A stretch of DNA of 64,000 bases from Dallia pectoralis. Taxonomy: Eukaryota > Chordata > Actinopteri > Esociformes > Umbridae. Position 1 is the stretch's first letter, and each line of letters opens with the position of its first letter. Shown in pieces: positions 13,701-28,700 of the stretch. The DNA lies in the NCBI GenBank assembly GCA_029465975.1, contig CM055745.1:17944258-18008257 (forward strand), written 5' to 3'. Both the position numbers and the translations under genes were made by a program. The notes below the pieces were generated by a model. The model had not been told where the DNA came from, did no database searches, and worked only from the letters and a program-made list of their open reading frames with translations.

Positions 13701-16700
13701 AACAGGTAAGACAAACAGGTAAGACAAACAGGTAAGACAAACAGGTAAGACAAACAGGTAAGAGGTAGGACAAACAGGTAGGACAAACAGGTTGGAGGTA
13801 GGATAAACAGGTAGGAGGTAGGACAAACAGGTAGGATAAACAGGTAGGATAAACAGGTAGGATAAACAGGTAGGATAAACAGGTAGGATAAACAGGTAGG
13901 AGGTAGGATAAACAGGTAGGAGGTAGGATAAACAGGTAGGACAAACAGGTAGGATAAACATGTAGGATAAACAGGTAGGATAAACAGGTAGGAGGTAGGA
14001 TAAACAGGTAGGATAAACAGGTAGGACAAACAGGTAGAATAAACAGGTAGGGCAAACAGGTAGGATAAACAGGTAGGACAAACAGGTAGGACAAACATGT
14101 AGGATAAACAGGTAGGATAAACAGGTAGGATAAACAGGTAGGATAAACAGGTTGGACAAACAGGTAGGATAAACAGGTTGGACAAACAGGTAGGATAAGA
14201 CTTACAGCAGACACTCAGTCTGGCTGATATTAGACAGATGTAGACACTCTTCCTACACTCTAGTAGATATATCACCTTAGTCACCCCAAAAGCCTGCACA
14301 ACATTCGAAACCCTCATCTCACCAGTTGCCTTTAAACTACTCCTGTCTGAACACCTGTCTGGTCTCTGTACCTGTTAACTGTCTTTAACCTCTTCTCACG
14401 TATGCCCTTATTTCACGGTGGACCTCTTTCACCTGCACTGCTGTTATACCTGTTTACATTCTTGAATTATTCGATTTGCTCAGTTATGCGTAAATGCTCT
14501 TCCTCCCAAAACCACATTTATATTCTGTGTACACATACGACCTACATGCTAGATACACTTTAACCATTTATATTCTGTGTACACATATGACCTACATGCT
14601 AGATACACTTTAACCATTTATATTCTGTGTACACATATGACCTACATGCTAGATACACTTTAACCATTTATATTCTGTGTACACATATGACCTACATGCT
14701 AGATACACTTTAACCATTTATATTTTGTGTACACATATGACCTACATGCTAGATACACTTTAACCATTTATATTCTGTGTACACATATGACCTACATGCT
14801 AGATACACTTTAACCATTTGTATTCTGTGTACACATATGACCTACATGCTAGATACACTTTAACCATTTATATTTTGTGTACACATATGACCTACATGCT
14901 AGATACACTTTAACCATTTATATTCTGTGTACACATATGACCTACATGCTAGATACACTTTAACCATTTATATTCTGTGTACACATATGACCTACATGCT
15001 AGATACACTTTAACCATTTGTATTCTGTGTACACATATGACCTACATGCTAGATACACTTTAACCATTTATATTTTGTGTACACATATGACCTACATGCT
15101 AGATACACTTTAACCATTTATATTCTGTGTACACATATGACCTACATGCTAGATACACTTTAACCATTTATATTCTGTGTACACATATGACCTACATGCT
15201 AGATACACTTTAACCATTTATATTCTGTGTACACATATGACCTACATGCTAGAAACACTTTAACCATTTACATTCTGTGTACACATATGACCTACATGCT
15301 AGATACACTTTAACCATTTGTATTCTGTGTACACATATGACCTACCTGCTAGATACACTTTAACCATTTATATTCTGTGTACACATATGACCTACCTGCT
15401 AGATACACTTTAACCATTTATATTCTGTGTACACATATGACCTACATGCTAGATACACTTTAACCATTTATATTTTGTGTACACATATGACCTACATGCT
15501 AGATACACTTTAACCATTTATATTCTGTGTACACATATGACCTACATGCTAGATACACTTTAACCATTTATATTCTGTGTACACATATGACCTACCTGCT
15601 AGATAGACAAACCATTTATATTCTGTGTACACATACGACCTACCTGCTAGATACACTTTAACCATTTATATTCTGTACGTAGATACTTCTTTGTATTTTA
15701 TTATTGTTTTTGCCTTATTAAATCAGCTACTTATACCTCATCCTGTATCATCTGTATATTGACTCTCCACTTGATCATGTATATTGACTCTCCACTTGAT
15801 CCTGTATTATCTGTATATTGACTCTCCACTTGGTGCTGTATTATCTGTATATTGACTCTCCACTTGGTGCTGTATTATATGTATATTGACTCTCCACTTG
15901 ATCCTGTATTATCTGTATATTAACTCTCCACTTGATCCTGTATTATCTGTATATTAACTCTCCACTTGATCCTGTATTATCTGTATATTGACTCTCCACA
16001 TGATCCTGTATTATCTGTATATTAACTCTCCACTTGATCCTGTATTATCTGTATATTGATTCTCCACTTGATCCTGTATTATCTGTATATTAACTCTACT
16101 TGATCCTGTATTATCTGTATATTGACTCTCCACTTGATCCTGTATTATCTGTATATTAACTCTACTTGATCCTGTATTATCTGTATATTGACTCTCCACT
16201 TGATCCTGTATTATCTGTATATTGACTCTCCGCTTGATCCTGTATTATCTGTATATTGACTCTCCACTTGATCCTGTATTATCTGTATATTGACTCTCCA
16301 CATGATCCTGTATTATCAGTATATTGACTCTCCACTTGATCCTGTATCATCTGTATATTGACTCTCTACTTTATCCTGTATCATCTGTATATTGACTCTT
16401 CACTTGATCCTGTATTATATGGATATTGAATTTGTCCTCAATCGCCCTACATGGTTAAATAAAATATATAAATGGCTTTTTTATTTTTCACTTTCATTTT
16501 ACATTTGTATCGAAAGGAATCTGTATATATTTAAACATTTTATTCCACAGACTTGCAGATTTGGGGTCTTCTAGTCTCCTGCGGATCTGGGCGTTAAGGT
16601 TCTGGATGAGGGCATAGACCTGGTCACATGTCTTCACTGGGTTCCCAATGATCTTCATGGAGTTGACCAAAGACAAGCTGCCTGTAGGGGCCAGCTGGAA

Positions 16701-19700
16701 CCCAGAACAAACAGTCATACAACATAACAGTCACATGCCTGTAGGGGCCAGCTGGAACCCAGAACAAACAGTCACATGCCTGTAGGGGCCAGCTGGAACC
16801 CAGAACAAACAGTCATACAACATAACAGTCACATGCCTGTAGGGGCCAGCTGGAACCCAGAACAAACAGTCATACAACATAACAGTCACATGCCTGTAGG
16901 GGCCAGCTGGAACCCAGAACAAACAGTCACACAACATAACAGTCACATGCCTGTAGGGGCCAGCTGGAACCCAGAACAAACAGTCACACAACATAACAGT
17001 CACACAACAGAACAGTCACACAACAGAACAGTCACACAACAGAACAGTGACATGTTATATGTTATAACAGTCAAACCACATGCCTGTAGGGGCCAGCTGG
17101 AACCCAGAACAAACAGCAGTCTGCCTGTAGGTAAATAAGTCTACTGTACCTTCTAGGTAAATAAGTCTACTGTACCTTCTCGTAGTCCCCACATGAGCAG
17201 GCAGTCTAGGTAAATAAGTCTACTGTACCTTCTCGTAGTCTCCACATGAGCAGGCAGTCTAGGTAAATAAGTCTACTGTACCTTCTCGTAGTCTCCACAT
17301 GAGCAGGCAGTCTAGGTAAATAAGTCTACTGTACCTTCTCGTAGTCTCCACATGACCAGGCAGTCTAGGTAAATAAGTCTACTGTACCTTCTCGTAGTCT
17401 CCACATGAGCAGGCAGTCTAGGTAAATAAGTCTACTGTACCTTCTCGTAGTCTCCACATGACCAGGCAGTCTAGGTAAATAAGTCTACTGTACCTTCTCG
17501 TAGTCTGCCTCAGTGAAGTCCTGGTCCTTCTGCATGATGCCATGGAGACGAGTCTTCACCCGCTGCTGGCAGTCGGTTAGAGACTCACTGTCACTGTCCA
17601 GCATGCCGTTCATGTTGGCACTCTTCACCATCTGGACCAGGATGGGAGTCAGCTCGCCCTCCAGTGCCAGCAGACCCTACACACACACACACACACACAC
17701 ACACCACACACAGAAACTAAAATGACATATGGACACTGAACACAAATGCAGTGAGAATCCATGACCCAAGCTTGAATTTTGAATAGCACCCACACACACC
17801 CGCGCATGCACACACACACCGTGTAAACATACTTTGGCGAATGCGGCCGCGGTCATCTGTACACGTCCTTCATCTGAAGCGTAGATCTTCAGGTCGTGGC
17901 GGTAGGTGCTGTGTAAACGGAGCAGTCCACAGCCTGGGAAACCAGCGTAGTCTCCTACAGAGATACACACAGAGGAAATATATAGATTACAGAGATACAC
18001 ACAGCATATAGATTACAGAGATACACACAGCATATAGATTACAGAGATACACACAGCATATAGATTACAGAGATACACACAGCATATAGATTACAGAGAT
18101 ACACACAGCATATAGATTACAGAGATACACACAGCATATAGATTACAGAGATACACACAGCATATAGATTACAGAGATACACACAGAGGAAATATATAGA
18201 TTACAGAGATACACGCAGCAAATAGATTACAGAGATACACGCAGCAAATAGATTACAGAGATACACACAGCATATAGATTACAGAGATACACACAGCATA
18301 TAGATTACAGAGATACACACAGCATATAGATTACAGAGATACACACAGCATATAGATTACAGAGATACACACAGCATATAGATTACAGAGATACACACAG
18401 CAAATAGATTACAGAGATACACACAGCATATAGATTACAGAGATACACACAGCATATAGATTACAGAGATACACACAGCATATAGATTACAGAGATACAC
18501 ACAGCATATAGATTACAGAGATACACACAGCATATAGATTACAGAGATACACACAGCATATAGATTACAGAGATACACACAGCATATAGATTACAGAGAT
18601 ACACGCAGCATATAGATTACAGAGATACACGCAGCATATAGATTACAGAGATACACGCAGCAAATAGATTACAGAGATACACGCAGCAAATAGATTACAG
18701 AGATACACGCAGCAAATAGATTACAGAGATACACACAGCATATAGATTACAGAGATACACACAGCATATAGATTACAGAGATACACGCAGCAAATAGATT
18801 ACAGAGATACACACAGCATATAGATTACAGAGATACACACAGCATATAGATTACAGAGATACACACAGCATATAGATTACAGAGATACACACAGCATATA
18901 GATTACAGAGATACACACAGCATATAGATTACAGAGATACACACAGCATATAGATTACAGAGATACACACAGCATATAGATTACAGAGATACACACAGCA
19001 TATAGATTACAGAGATACACACAGCATATAGATTACAGAGATACACACAGCATATAGATTACAGAGATACACACAGAGGAAATATGCACAATAACATGCA
19101 GGTATGTACAGGTAATGAGGTAGCTGTAACTGGGTATGTGTGATCTCAACTGGGTATGTATATTAACATGTAGGTATGTACAGGTAATTAGGTAGATGTA
19201 ACTGGGTATGTGTGATCTCAACTGGGTATGCATATTAACATGTAGGTATGTACAGGTAATTAGGTAGATGTAACTGGGTATGTGTGATCTCAACTGGGTA
19301 TGCATATTAACATGTAGGTATGTACAGGTAATTAGGTAGATGTAACTGGGTATGTGTGATCTCAACTGGGTATGCATATTAACATGTAGGTATGTACAGG
19401 TAATGAGGTAGATGTAACTGGGTATGTGTGATCTCAACTGGGTATGCATATTAACATGTAGGTATGTACAGGTAATTAGGTAGATGTAACTGGGTATGTG
19501 TGATCTCAACTGGGTATGCATATTAACATGTAGGTATGTACAGGTAATGAGGTAGATGTAACTGGGTATGTGTGATCTCAACTGGGTATGCATATTAACA
19601 TGTAGGTATGTACAGGTAATTAGGTAGATGTAACTGGGTATGTGTGATCTCAACTGGGTATGCATATTAACATGTAGGTATGTACAGGTAATTAGGTAGA

Positions 19701-22700
19701 TGTAACTGGGTATGTGTGATCTCAACTGGGTATGCATATTAACATGTAGGTATGTACAGGTAATGAGGTAGCTGTAACTGGGTATGTGTGATCTCAACTG
19801 GGTATGCATATTAACATGCAGGTATGTACAGGTAATGAGGTAGCTGTAACTGGGTATGTGTGATCTCAACTGGGTATGCATATTAACATGTAGGTATGTA
19901 CAGGTAATTAGGTAGATGTAACTGGGTATGTGTGATCTCAACTGGGTATGCATATTAACATGTAGGTATGTACAGGTAATTAGGTAGATGTAACTGGGTA
20001 TGTGTGATCTCAACTGGGTATGCATATTAACATGTAGGTATGTACAGGTAATTAGGTAGATGTAACTGGGTATGTGTGATCTCAACTGGGTATGCATATT
20101 AACATGTAGGTATGTACAGGTAATGAGGTAGCTGTAACTGGGTATGTGTGATCTCAACTGGGTATGCATATTAACATGCAGGTATGTACAGGTAATGAGG
20201 TAGCTGTAACTGGGTATGTGTGATCTCAACTGGGTATGTATATTAACATGTAGGTATGTACAGGTAATTAGGTAGATGTAACTGGGTATGTGTGATCTCA
20301 ACTGGGTATGCATATTAACATGCAGGTATGTACAGGTAATGAGGTAGCTGTAACTGGGTATGTGTGATCTCAACTGGGTATGTATATTAACATGTAGGTA
20401 TGTACAGGTAATTAGGTAGATGTAACTGGGTATGTGTGATCTCAACTGGGTATGCATATTAACATGTAGGTATGTACAGGTAATGAGGTAGCTGTAACTG
20501 GGTATGTGTGATCTCAACTGGGTATGCATATTAACATGCAGGTATGTACAGGTAATGAGGTAGCTGTAACTGGGTATGTGTGATCTCAACTGGGTATGTA
20601 TATTAACATGTAGGTATGTACAGGTAATTAGGTAGATGTAACTGGGTATGTGTGATCTCAACTGGGTATGCATATTAACATGAAGGTATGTACAGGTAAT
20701 TAGGTAGATGTAACTGGGTATGTGTGATCTCAACTGGGTATGTATATTAACATGTAGGTATGTACAGGTAATTAGGTAGATGTAACTGGGTATGTGTGAT
20801 CTCAACTGGGTATGCATATTAACATGTAGGTATGTACAGGTAATTAGGTAGATGTAACTGGGTATGTGTGATCTCAACTGGGTATGCATATTAACATGTA
20901 GGTATGTACAGGTAATGAGGTAGATGTAACTGGGTATGTGTGATCTCAACTGGGTATGCATATTAACATGTAGGTATGTACAGGTAATGAGGTAGATGTA
21001 ACTGGGTATGTGTGATCTCAACTGGGTATGCATATTAACATGTAGGTATGTACAGGTAATTAGGTAGATGTAACTGGGTATGTGTGATCTCAACTGGGTA
21101 TGCATATTAACATGTAGGTATGTACAGGTAATTAGGTAGATGTAACTGGGTATGTGTGATCTCAACTGGGTATGCATATTAACATGTAGGTATGTACAGG
21201 TAATGAGCTAGCTGTAACTGGGTATGTGTGATCTCAACTGGGTATGCATATTAACATGCAGGTATGTACAGGTAATGAGGTAGCTGTAACTGGGTATGTG
21301 TGATCTCAACTGGGTATGCATATTAACATGTAGGTATGTACAGGTAATTAGGTAGATGTAACTGGGTATGTGTGATCTCAACTGGGTATGCATATTAACA
21401 TGTAGGTATGTACAGGTAATTAGGTAGATGTAACTGGGTATGTGTGATCTCAACTGGGTATGCATATTAACATGTAGGTATGTACAGGTAATTAGGTAGA
21501 TGTAACTGGGTATGTGTGATCTCAACTGGGTATGCATATTAACATGTAGGTATGTACAGGTAATGAGGTAGCTGTAACTGGGTATGTGTGATCTCAACTG
21601 GGTATGCATATTAACATGCAGGTATGTACAGGTAATGAGGTAGCTGTAACTGGGTATGTGTGATCTCAACTGGGTATGTATATTAACATGTAGGTATGTA
21701 CAGGTAATTAGGTAGATGTAACTGGGTATGTGTGATCTCAACTGGGTATGCATATTAACATGTAGGTATGTACAGGTAATTAGGTAGCTGTAACTGGGTA
21801 TGTGTGATCTCAACTGGGTATGTATATTAACATGTAGGTATGTACAGGTAATGAGGTAGATGTAACTGGGTATGTGTGATCTCAACTGGGTATGCATATT
21901 AACATGTAGGTATGTACAGGTAATTAGGTAGATGTAACTGGGTATGTGTGATCTCAACTGGGTATGCATATTAACATGTAGGTATGTACAGGTAATTAGG
22001 TAGATGTAACTGGGTATGTGTGATCTCAACTGGGTATGCATATTAACATGCAGGTATGTACAGGTAATGAGGTAGCTGTAACTGGGTATGTGTGATCTCA
22101 ACTGGGTATGTATATTAACATGTAGGTATGTACAGGTAATTAGGTAGATGTAACTGGGTATGTGTGATCTCAACTGGGTATGCATATTAACATGTAGGTA
22201 TGTACAGGTAATGAGGTAGCTGTAACTGGGTATGTGTGATCTCAACTGGGTATGTATATTAACATGTAGGTATGTACAGGTAATTAAGTAGATGTAACTG
22301 GGTATGTGTGATCTCAACTGGGTATGCATATTAACATGTAGGTACAGTGGGGCAAAAAATTATTCAGTCAGCCACCAATTGTGCAAGTTCTCCCACTTAA
22401 AAAGATTAGACTTATTTTCCACTATAATTTGCAAATAAATTCATAAAAAATCCTACAATGTCATTTTTTCTCATTTTGCTTCTCATAGTTGAAGTGAACC
22501 TATGATGGAAATTACAAGCCTCACTCATCTTTTTAAATGGGAGAATGTGCACAATTGGTGGCTGACTAAATACTTTTTTGCCCGACTGTACAACAGTGTA
22601 ACCAGGTGTACAGGTGTGTATTAACCAGTAATACCTTGACCTCCAGGGTACATACAACAGTGTAACCAGGTGTACAGGTGTGTATTAACCAGTAATACCT

Positions 22701-25700
22701 CCAGGGTACATACAGCAGTGTAACCAGGTGTACAGGTGTGTATTAACCAGTAATACCTTGACCTCCAGGGTACATACAACAGTGTAACCAGGTGTACAGG
22801 TGTGTATTAACCAGTAATACCTCCAGGGTACATACAGCAGTGTAACCAGGTGTACGGGTGTGTATTAACCAGTAATACCTTGACCCCCAGGGTACATACA
22901 GCAGTGTAACCAGGTGTACAGGTGTGTATTAACCAGTAATACCTTGACCCCCAGGGTACATACAGCAGTGTAACCAGGTGTACAGGTGTGTATTAACCAG
23001 TAATACCTTGACCCCAAGGGTACATACAGCAGTGTAACCAGGTGTACAGGTGTGTATTAACCAGGTGTACAGGTGTGTATTAACCAGTAATACCTTGACC
23101 CCCAGGGTACATACAGCAGTGTAACCAGGTGCACAGGTGTGTATTAACCAGGTGTACAGGTGTGTATTAACCAGGTGTACAGGTGTGTAATAACCAGTAA
23201 TACCTTGACCTCCAGGTTACATACAGCAGTGTGACCAGGTGTACAGGTGTGTATTAACCATGTGTACAGGTGTGTATTAACCAGTAATACCTTGCCCTCC
23301 AGGGTACATACAACAGTGTAACCAGGTGTACAGGTGTGTATTAACCAGGTGTACAGGTGTGTATTAACCAGTAATACCTTGACCTCCAGGGTACATACAG
23401 CAGTGTAACCAGGTGTNNNNNNNNNNNNNNNNNNNNNNNNNNNNNNNNNNNNNNNNNNNNNNNNNNNNNNNNNNNNNNNNNNNNNNNNNNNNNNNNNNNN
23501 NNNNNNNNNNNNNNNNNNNNNNNNNNNNNNNNNNNNNNNNNNNNNNNNNNNNNNNNNNNNNNNNNNNNNNNNNNNNNNNNNNNNNNNNNNNNNNNNNNNN
23601 NNNNNNNNNNNNNNNNNNNNNNNNNNNNNNNNNNNNNNNNNNNNNNNNNNNNNNNNNNNNNNNNNNNNNNNNNNNNNNNNNNNNNNNNNNNNNNNNNNNN
23701 NNNNNNNNNNNNNNNNNNNNNNNNNNNNNNNNNNNNNNNNNNNNNNNNNNNNNNNNNNNNNNNNNNNNNNNNNNNNNNNNNNNNNNNNNNNNNNNNNNNN
23801 NNNNNNNNNNNNNNNNNNNNNNNNNNNNNNNNNNNNNNNNNNNNNNNNNNNNNNNNNNNNNNNNNNNNNNNNNNNNNNNNNNNNNNNNNNNNNNNNNNNN
23901 NNNNNNNNNNNNNNNNCATGGCAGCACACCAGCTAGCTTAGCCTAACAGACAAGGAAATATGCAGCTACGCGCCAGCCTGGCCCACCAGAAACATGGTAA
24001 AGCACTCCAGCCAGCTTAGCCTGGGTCCAGACTAGAACATGGTAGCACCACAGCTTAGCCTAACCAGACTCAGAGTCGGTATTACTCACAGAGCATGGCA
24101 GCCACTCAGCCAGCTTTTTCGTCCAGACCAGCGGTAGCACCAGCGCTTGGCTCGTAACCAGAAACATGGTAGCTATCAAGAAGCTTAGCTGGGTGAACAG
24201 ACTGTATGGTAGCACTGTGCTGCTTAGCCTGGGTCCAGACACTAGAAACATGGCTATCAGCTGCTTCAGCTGCAGGGATGAATAACTGAGACCAGGTAAG
24301 AGGTGCACCCAGCTGCTTAGCTCAACTCAGACCAGATTGTAGCACCAGCCAAGCCTAGCCTAACTAGACTCAGAACATGGTAAGCACCAGCTTGCCTGGT
24401 CCAGACTGGCGGTAGTTGTCGCTGGGCTTAGCGCAATAGAGACTGAAACACGGCAGCACTCCAGCTGCCTTTACCAGATTCAGGAACATGGTAGCACCAC
24501 GCTTGTTTAATCAGACAAAAACATGGCAGCACCGTCAGCTTAGCCTGGGTTCAGACTAGAAACATGGTAGCAACAGCCAGCTTTCAGCCTAACCAGACTA
24601 GAAACATGGTAGCACCAGCGCTTGCCTGGTCTCGAGACCAGAAACATTGTGGCACCATGCTGCCAGCCTGGTCCAGACCAGAAACATGGCAGCCAGCTTG
24701 GGGCCTGGTCCAGACTAGAAACATGGTAGCTATCAGCTGGGGCTTAGCTGCACCAGACTAGAAACATGGTGTTGTTCCCCTCAGCCAGCTTTGCTCAACC
24801 AGACCAAACACAGGAAGACCAGCCGCTTGTCTAACCAGACAAAAACATGGTAGCACCAGCGCTTAGCCTTAACTAGACTCAGGAAACACAGGCACCAGCT
24901 GGGCTTAGCTCAGATTAGGAAACATGGTAAGCACTGTGCTGCTTGGGGCCTGGGCATGGCAGCACCAAGCAAGCTTGTCCAGACCAGAAACAGGTGCTCG
25001 TTAGCGCAACCAGCTGTGAAACAGGTAGCACCAGCTGCTTAGCCTGGTCAGAAACATGGTAGCTATCAGTTGTGCTTGCACTAGATCAGAGAAGACCAGC
25101 CAGCTTAGCTCAATCAGAAGAAACATGGTAGCACCAGTTGCCTAACCCAGACTAGAAACATTACACTCCCCCAGCTAGCTTAGCCTGGCCCAGACCTCAG
25201 TCGATGGTGGCACCTCAGCTGCTTCAGCCTAACCAGACTAGAAATACGGTGCCACCGCTGCTTCAGCCTAACCAGACCAGAAACAGCGAGCACCAGCCAG
25301 CTTAGCCTGGAAACCAGACTCAGAAACATGGCAGCACCAGCTAGCTTAAAGGCACTAACAGAACATGGTAGCCATCGTTAGCTTTAGCTGCACTAGATCA
25401 GAAATAAAAACACATTTGTGCCCACAGACTAGAAACATGGTAGCTACTCAGCTAGCTTGCGCACCAGACTAGAAACATACAGCTGCTTAGCTCAACTAGA
25501 CTCAGAAACACAGCACCAGCTAGCTTGTCATTCAGACTAGAAACACAGGCACCAGCTGCTTAGCCTGGGACTAGACTCCGAGAAACATGGCAGCCATCAG
25601 CTAGCTTAGCGTAACCAGACTAGAAACATGGTAGCACCAGCTGGGCTCCTGCCTCAACTGGGACTCAGAAACATGGCACCAGCAAGCCGTAGCACCAGCC

Positions 25701-28700
25701 AGCTTCAGTCAACTAGACTAGAAACAGTTGTGTTAACTGTTAGCCAGCTCAATCCAGACCAGAGTTAACCAGCTAGCTTCAGCTCAATCTGCAGGCACCA
25801 GCTGCTGTCACCAGACTCAGAAACACGGTATAGCTTCTTAGCGTGCTCAGAGAGCACTGCTGCCTGGCCAGACTAGAAACAGATGCAGCTATCAGCTGCT
25901 TGGGCGTACAGACAGGAAATGGTAAAGCACCACAGCTTGCTTCAATCGTACCATGTTTAGCTTCACCAGACTAGAAACATGCCTACTAACTGAGACTAGA
26001 AACAGAGAAGACCAGCTGCTTACCTACAGACTAGAAGATGGTAGCTGGTCACAAGCTTCAGCCTGGGTCCAGACCAGAAACACGGCACCAGCAGCTTAGC
26101 CTGGGCTGACTAGAAACATGGTAGTTCAGCTAGCTTGTACTAACTAGACCAGGAAACACGGTAGCTATCAGCTAGCTCAGTTTAATTAGACTAGAAACAT
26201 GGCGTAGCACTGTATGGTAGCACCAGCTGCTTAGCCTGGGTTCACGAAGGCTTTCTGCCTGATTTCAGACCAGGTGTTGACCAGCGCTTTCAGTCTGGGT
26301 TCAGATCAGAAACACGGTACAATGCTAATCCTGGCCTGGCCAGACTGTGAACACGGCAGCATCAAGAAGCTCAGCGCACAGAGGAAAGATGGTGCTAACC
26401 AGCTAGCTAGCCTGGTCTCAGACAGAAACATGGTAGCTTGGTCAGCCAGCTTGCGCAACCAGACTAGAACATGGTAGCACCAGTTGGGGCCAGTTTGACC
26501 AGACAAGAAACACACCAGCTGCTTGGCCTAACTCAGACCAAACACAGTGAGAGCCCCAGCCTGGCCAGAGGCTCAGAAACATGAAGACCAGCTGGGCCTA
26601 GCCTGTCTGCACTCAGAAATACAGTATTAACAGCTAGTTTAGTCTGGCCAGACTAGAACATGGTAGTACGCTAGCTTGCCTATTCAGACTAGAAACATGG
26701 TAAGCACTGTTAGCTTAGCCTGGTTCAGACTAGAAACATGGTATATCAGCAGCTCATTATATTCAGACTAGAACATAGGCATTCAGCTCAGCTTTCAGTC
26801 ACCCAGACCAGAAACAGGCGCACTGCTGCCCAAGCCTTAACCAGACCAGAAACATGCAGCACTAGCTAGCTTAGCCTCACTTCAGACCAGAAATAGTAGC
26901 ACCAGCTTAGCCTGGGTCTAATCAGAAACAGGTAGCTACTCAGCTAACTTTAGCCTAACTAGACCAGAGCCGGTAGCTGGTCAAGCTAGCTCACGGCACC
27001 AGACCAGAACAGGCAGCACTCATCTGGGTTGCCCACCAGAGACTCAGAAACACATGGTAAGACCAACCAGCCAGCCAGCTCAGATCGAAACATGGTGGGC
27101 ACTGTGCCAGCTTCAGCCTAACCAGACTAGGAAACATGGTGGCACCAGCTGCCTAGCCTGGGTCCAGAGACTGGTGGAAAACATGGTAGCACCAGCTAGC
27201 TTGAAGCCTAACTAGACTAGAAACAGGCTGTAGCTAATCAGCCAGCTTCAGTCTAATTCAGACTAGAAACACAGCAGCTATCTGCCAGCTTGAGTCCAGA
27301 CTAGAAACATATATTAACAGCCAGTTTAGCGTGTTCAGATTGGGAACATGGTAGCACTGCTGCTTAGCCTGACCAGATAAAAACATGGTAAGCACCAGTT
27401 GGGGCTTAGCCTGGGTCCAGACTGGTAGCACCAGCTAGCTTGGGCCTAATCCAGACCAGAAACATGGTGGGGCACCAGCTTAGCCTGGGTCTCAGACTGG
27501 AACATGGTAGCACCAAAGGCTTAGCCTGGTCCAGACAGAAACATGGTGGGGCTATCACAGCTTGCCGTGTTCAGACTAGAAACATGGTAGCACCAGTGCA
27601 GCTTAGCTCTGGTCTGAATTGTGTCATGGTAGCACCAGCGTTTTCAGCTAACTACAGAAACACGGTAGCCATCAGCTATCTTAAGCGCAACTGGGACTGA
27701 AACAGCACAGCTGCCAGCCTAACCAGACCAGAAACAGCAAAGCACTGTTGCTTCTACCAACTAGACTAGAAACATGAAGCAACAAGCCAGCTTAGCGTAT
27801 CCAGACTCAGAAACATAGCATCAGTTGGCTTGAAGCCTGGTCCAGACTAGAAACATGGTAGCACCAGCTGTTTAGCTCACCTAGACTCAGAAACATGGTA
27901 TATCAGCTTTAGCGTAACCAGACCAGAAACACGGCAGCACCAGCTAGCTCTTAGCCTAACAGACAGTGGTAGCTAACTGCCAGCTTCAGCCTGGTCCAGA
28001 CTAGAAACACAGCACTCAGCTAGCTTCAGCCTACTAGACTGTGAAACATGGTAGCACTGCTGTGCTTGCCTACCAGATTAGAAACACGGTAGCACCAGCT
28101 AGCTTAGCCTGGTCTGCACTAGAAACATGGTAGCTAAATGTTGTTTACGCACCAGACACTAGAAACATGGTAGCACCAGCTAGCTTAGCCTGTTCAGAAA
28201 CATATACTGCTGCTTAGTCAATTAGATTAGAAACACAGTAGTTATCAGCTATCTTAGCGCACCAGACTGAAGCATGGTAAAGACTCCAGCTTAGCCTGGG
28301 TCCAGAAACATGGCAGCACCACAAGTTTAGCTACCAGACTAGAAACATGGTATTACCTGCTGCTTAGCTTAACCAGACTAGAAACATGTGGCAGCACCAG
28401 CCAGCTCCAGCCTGGTCTGAGATCAGGTAGCACCAGCCAGCTTAGCCCACCAGAGCTCAGAAACATGGTAGCACCAGCTGCTTTAGCCTATCAGACAAAG
28501 AAACACAGCACCAGCGTTTAGCCTGGTCCAGACTAGAAACATGGTAGGCTACCAGCTGCTTAGCCTGGTTCAGACTAGAAACATGGTAGCTACCGCGCTT
28601 GCGCACCAGACTGTGGTAGCACCAGCTGCTTTTAATTAATCAGACTAGAAATATGGTTATCAGCTAGCCAGTTTGGGTTCAGACCAGGAAACATGGTAGC

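Noticed and set aside
12461..14317. 618-codon minus-strand frame that joins a repeat ([10 protein letters not shown]) to genuine PPIP5K peptide
   Set aside because: Only 12518-12741 is exon; the rest is the 13-bp array read across the exon 16 acceptor.
19033..22329. Minus-strand frames of 714 and 373 codons with a 24-residue repeat
   Set aside because: The unit is 72 bp, a multiple of three without stops; the array is intronic and has no start context, splice support or codon signature.
24060..27700. Short frames in the degenerate arm (60-86 codons)
   Set aside because: They are translations of noisy 40-bp satellite units (MVAPA-type repeats) with no protein-family match.
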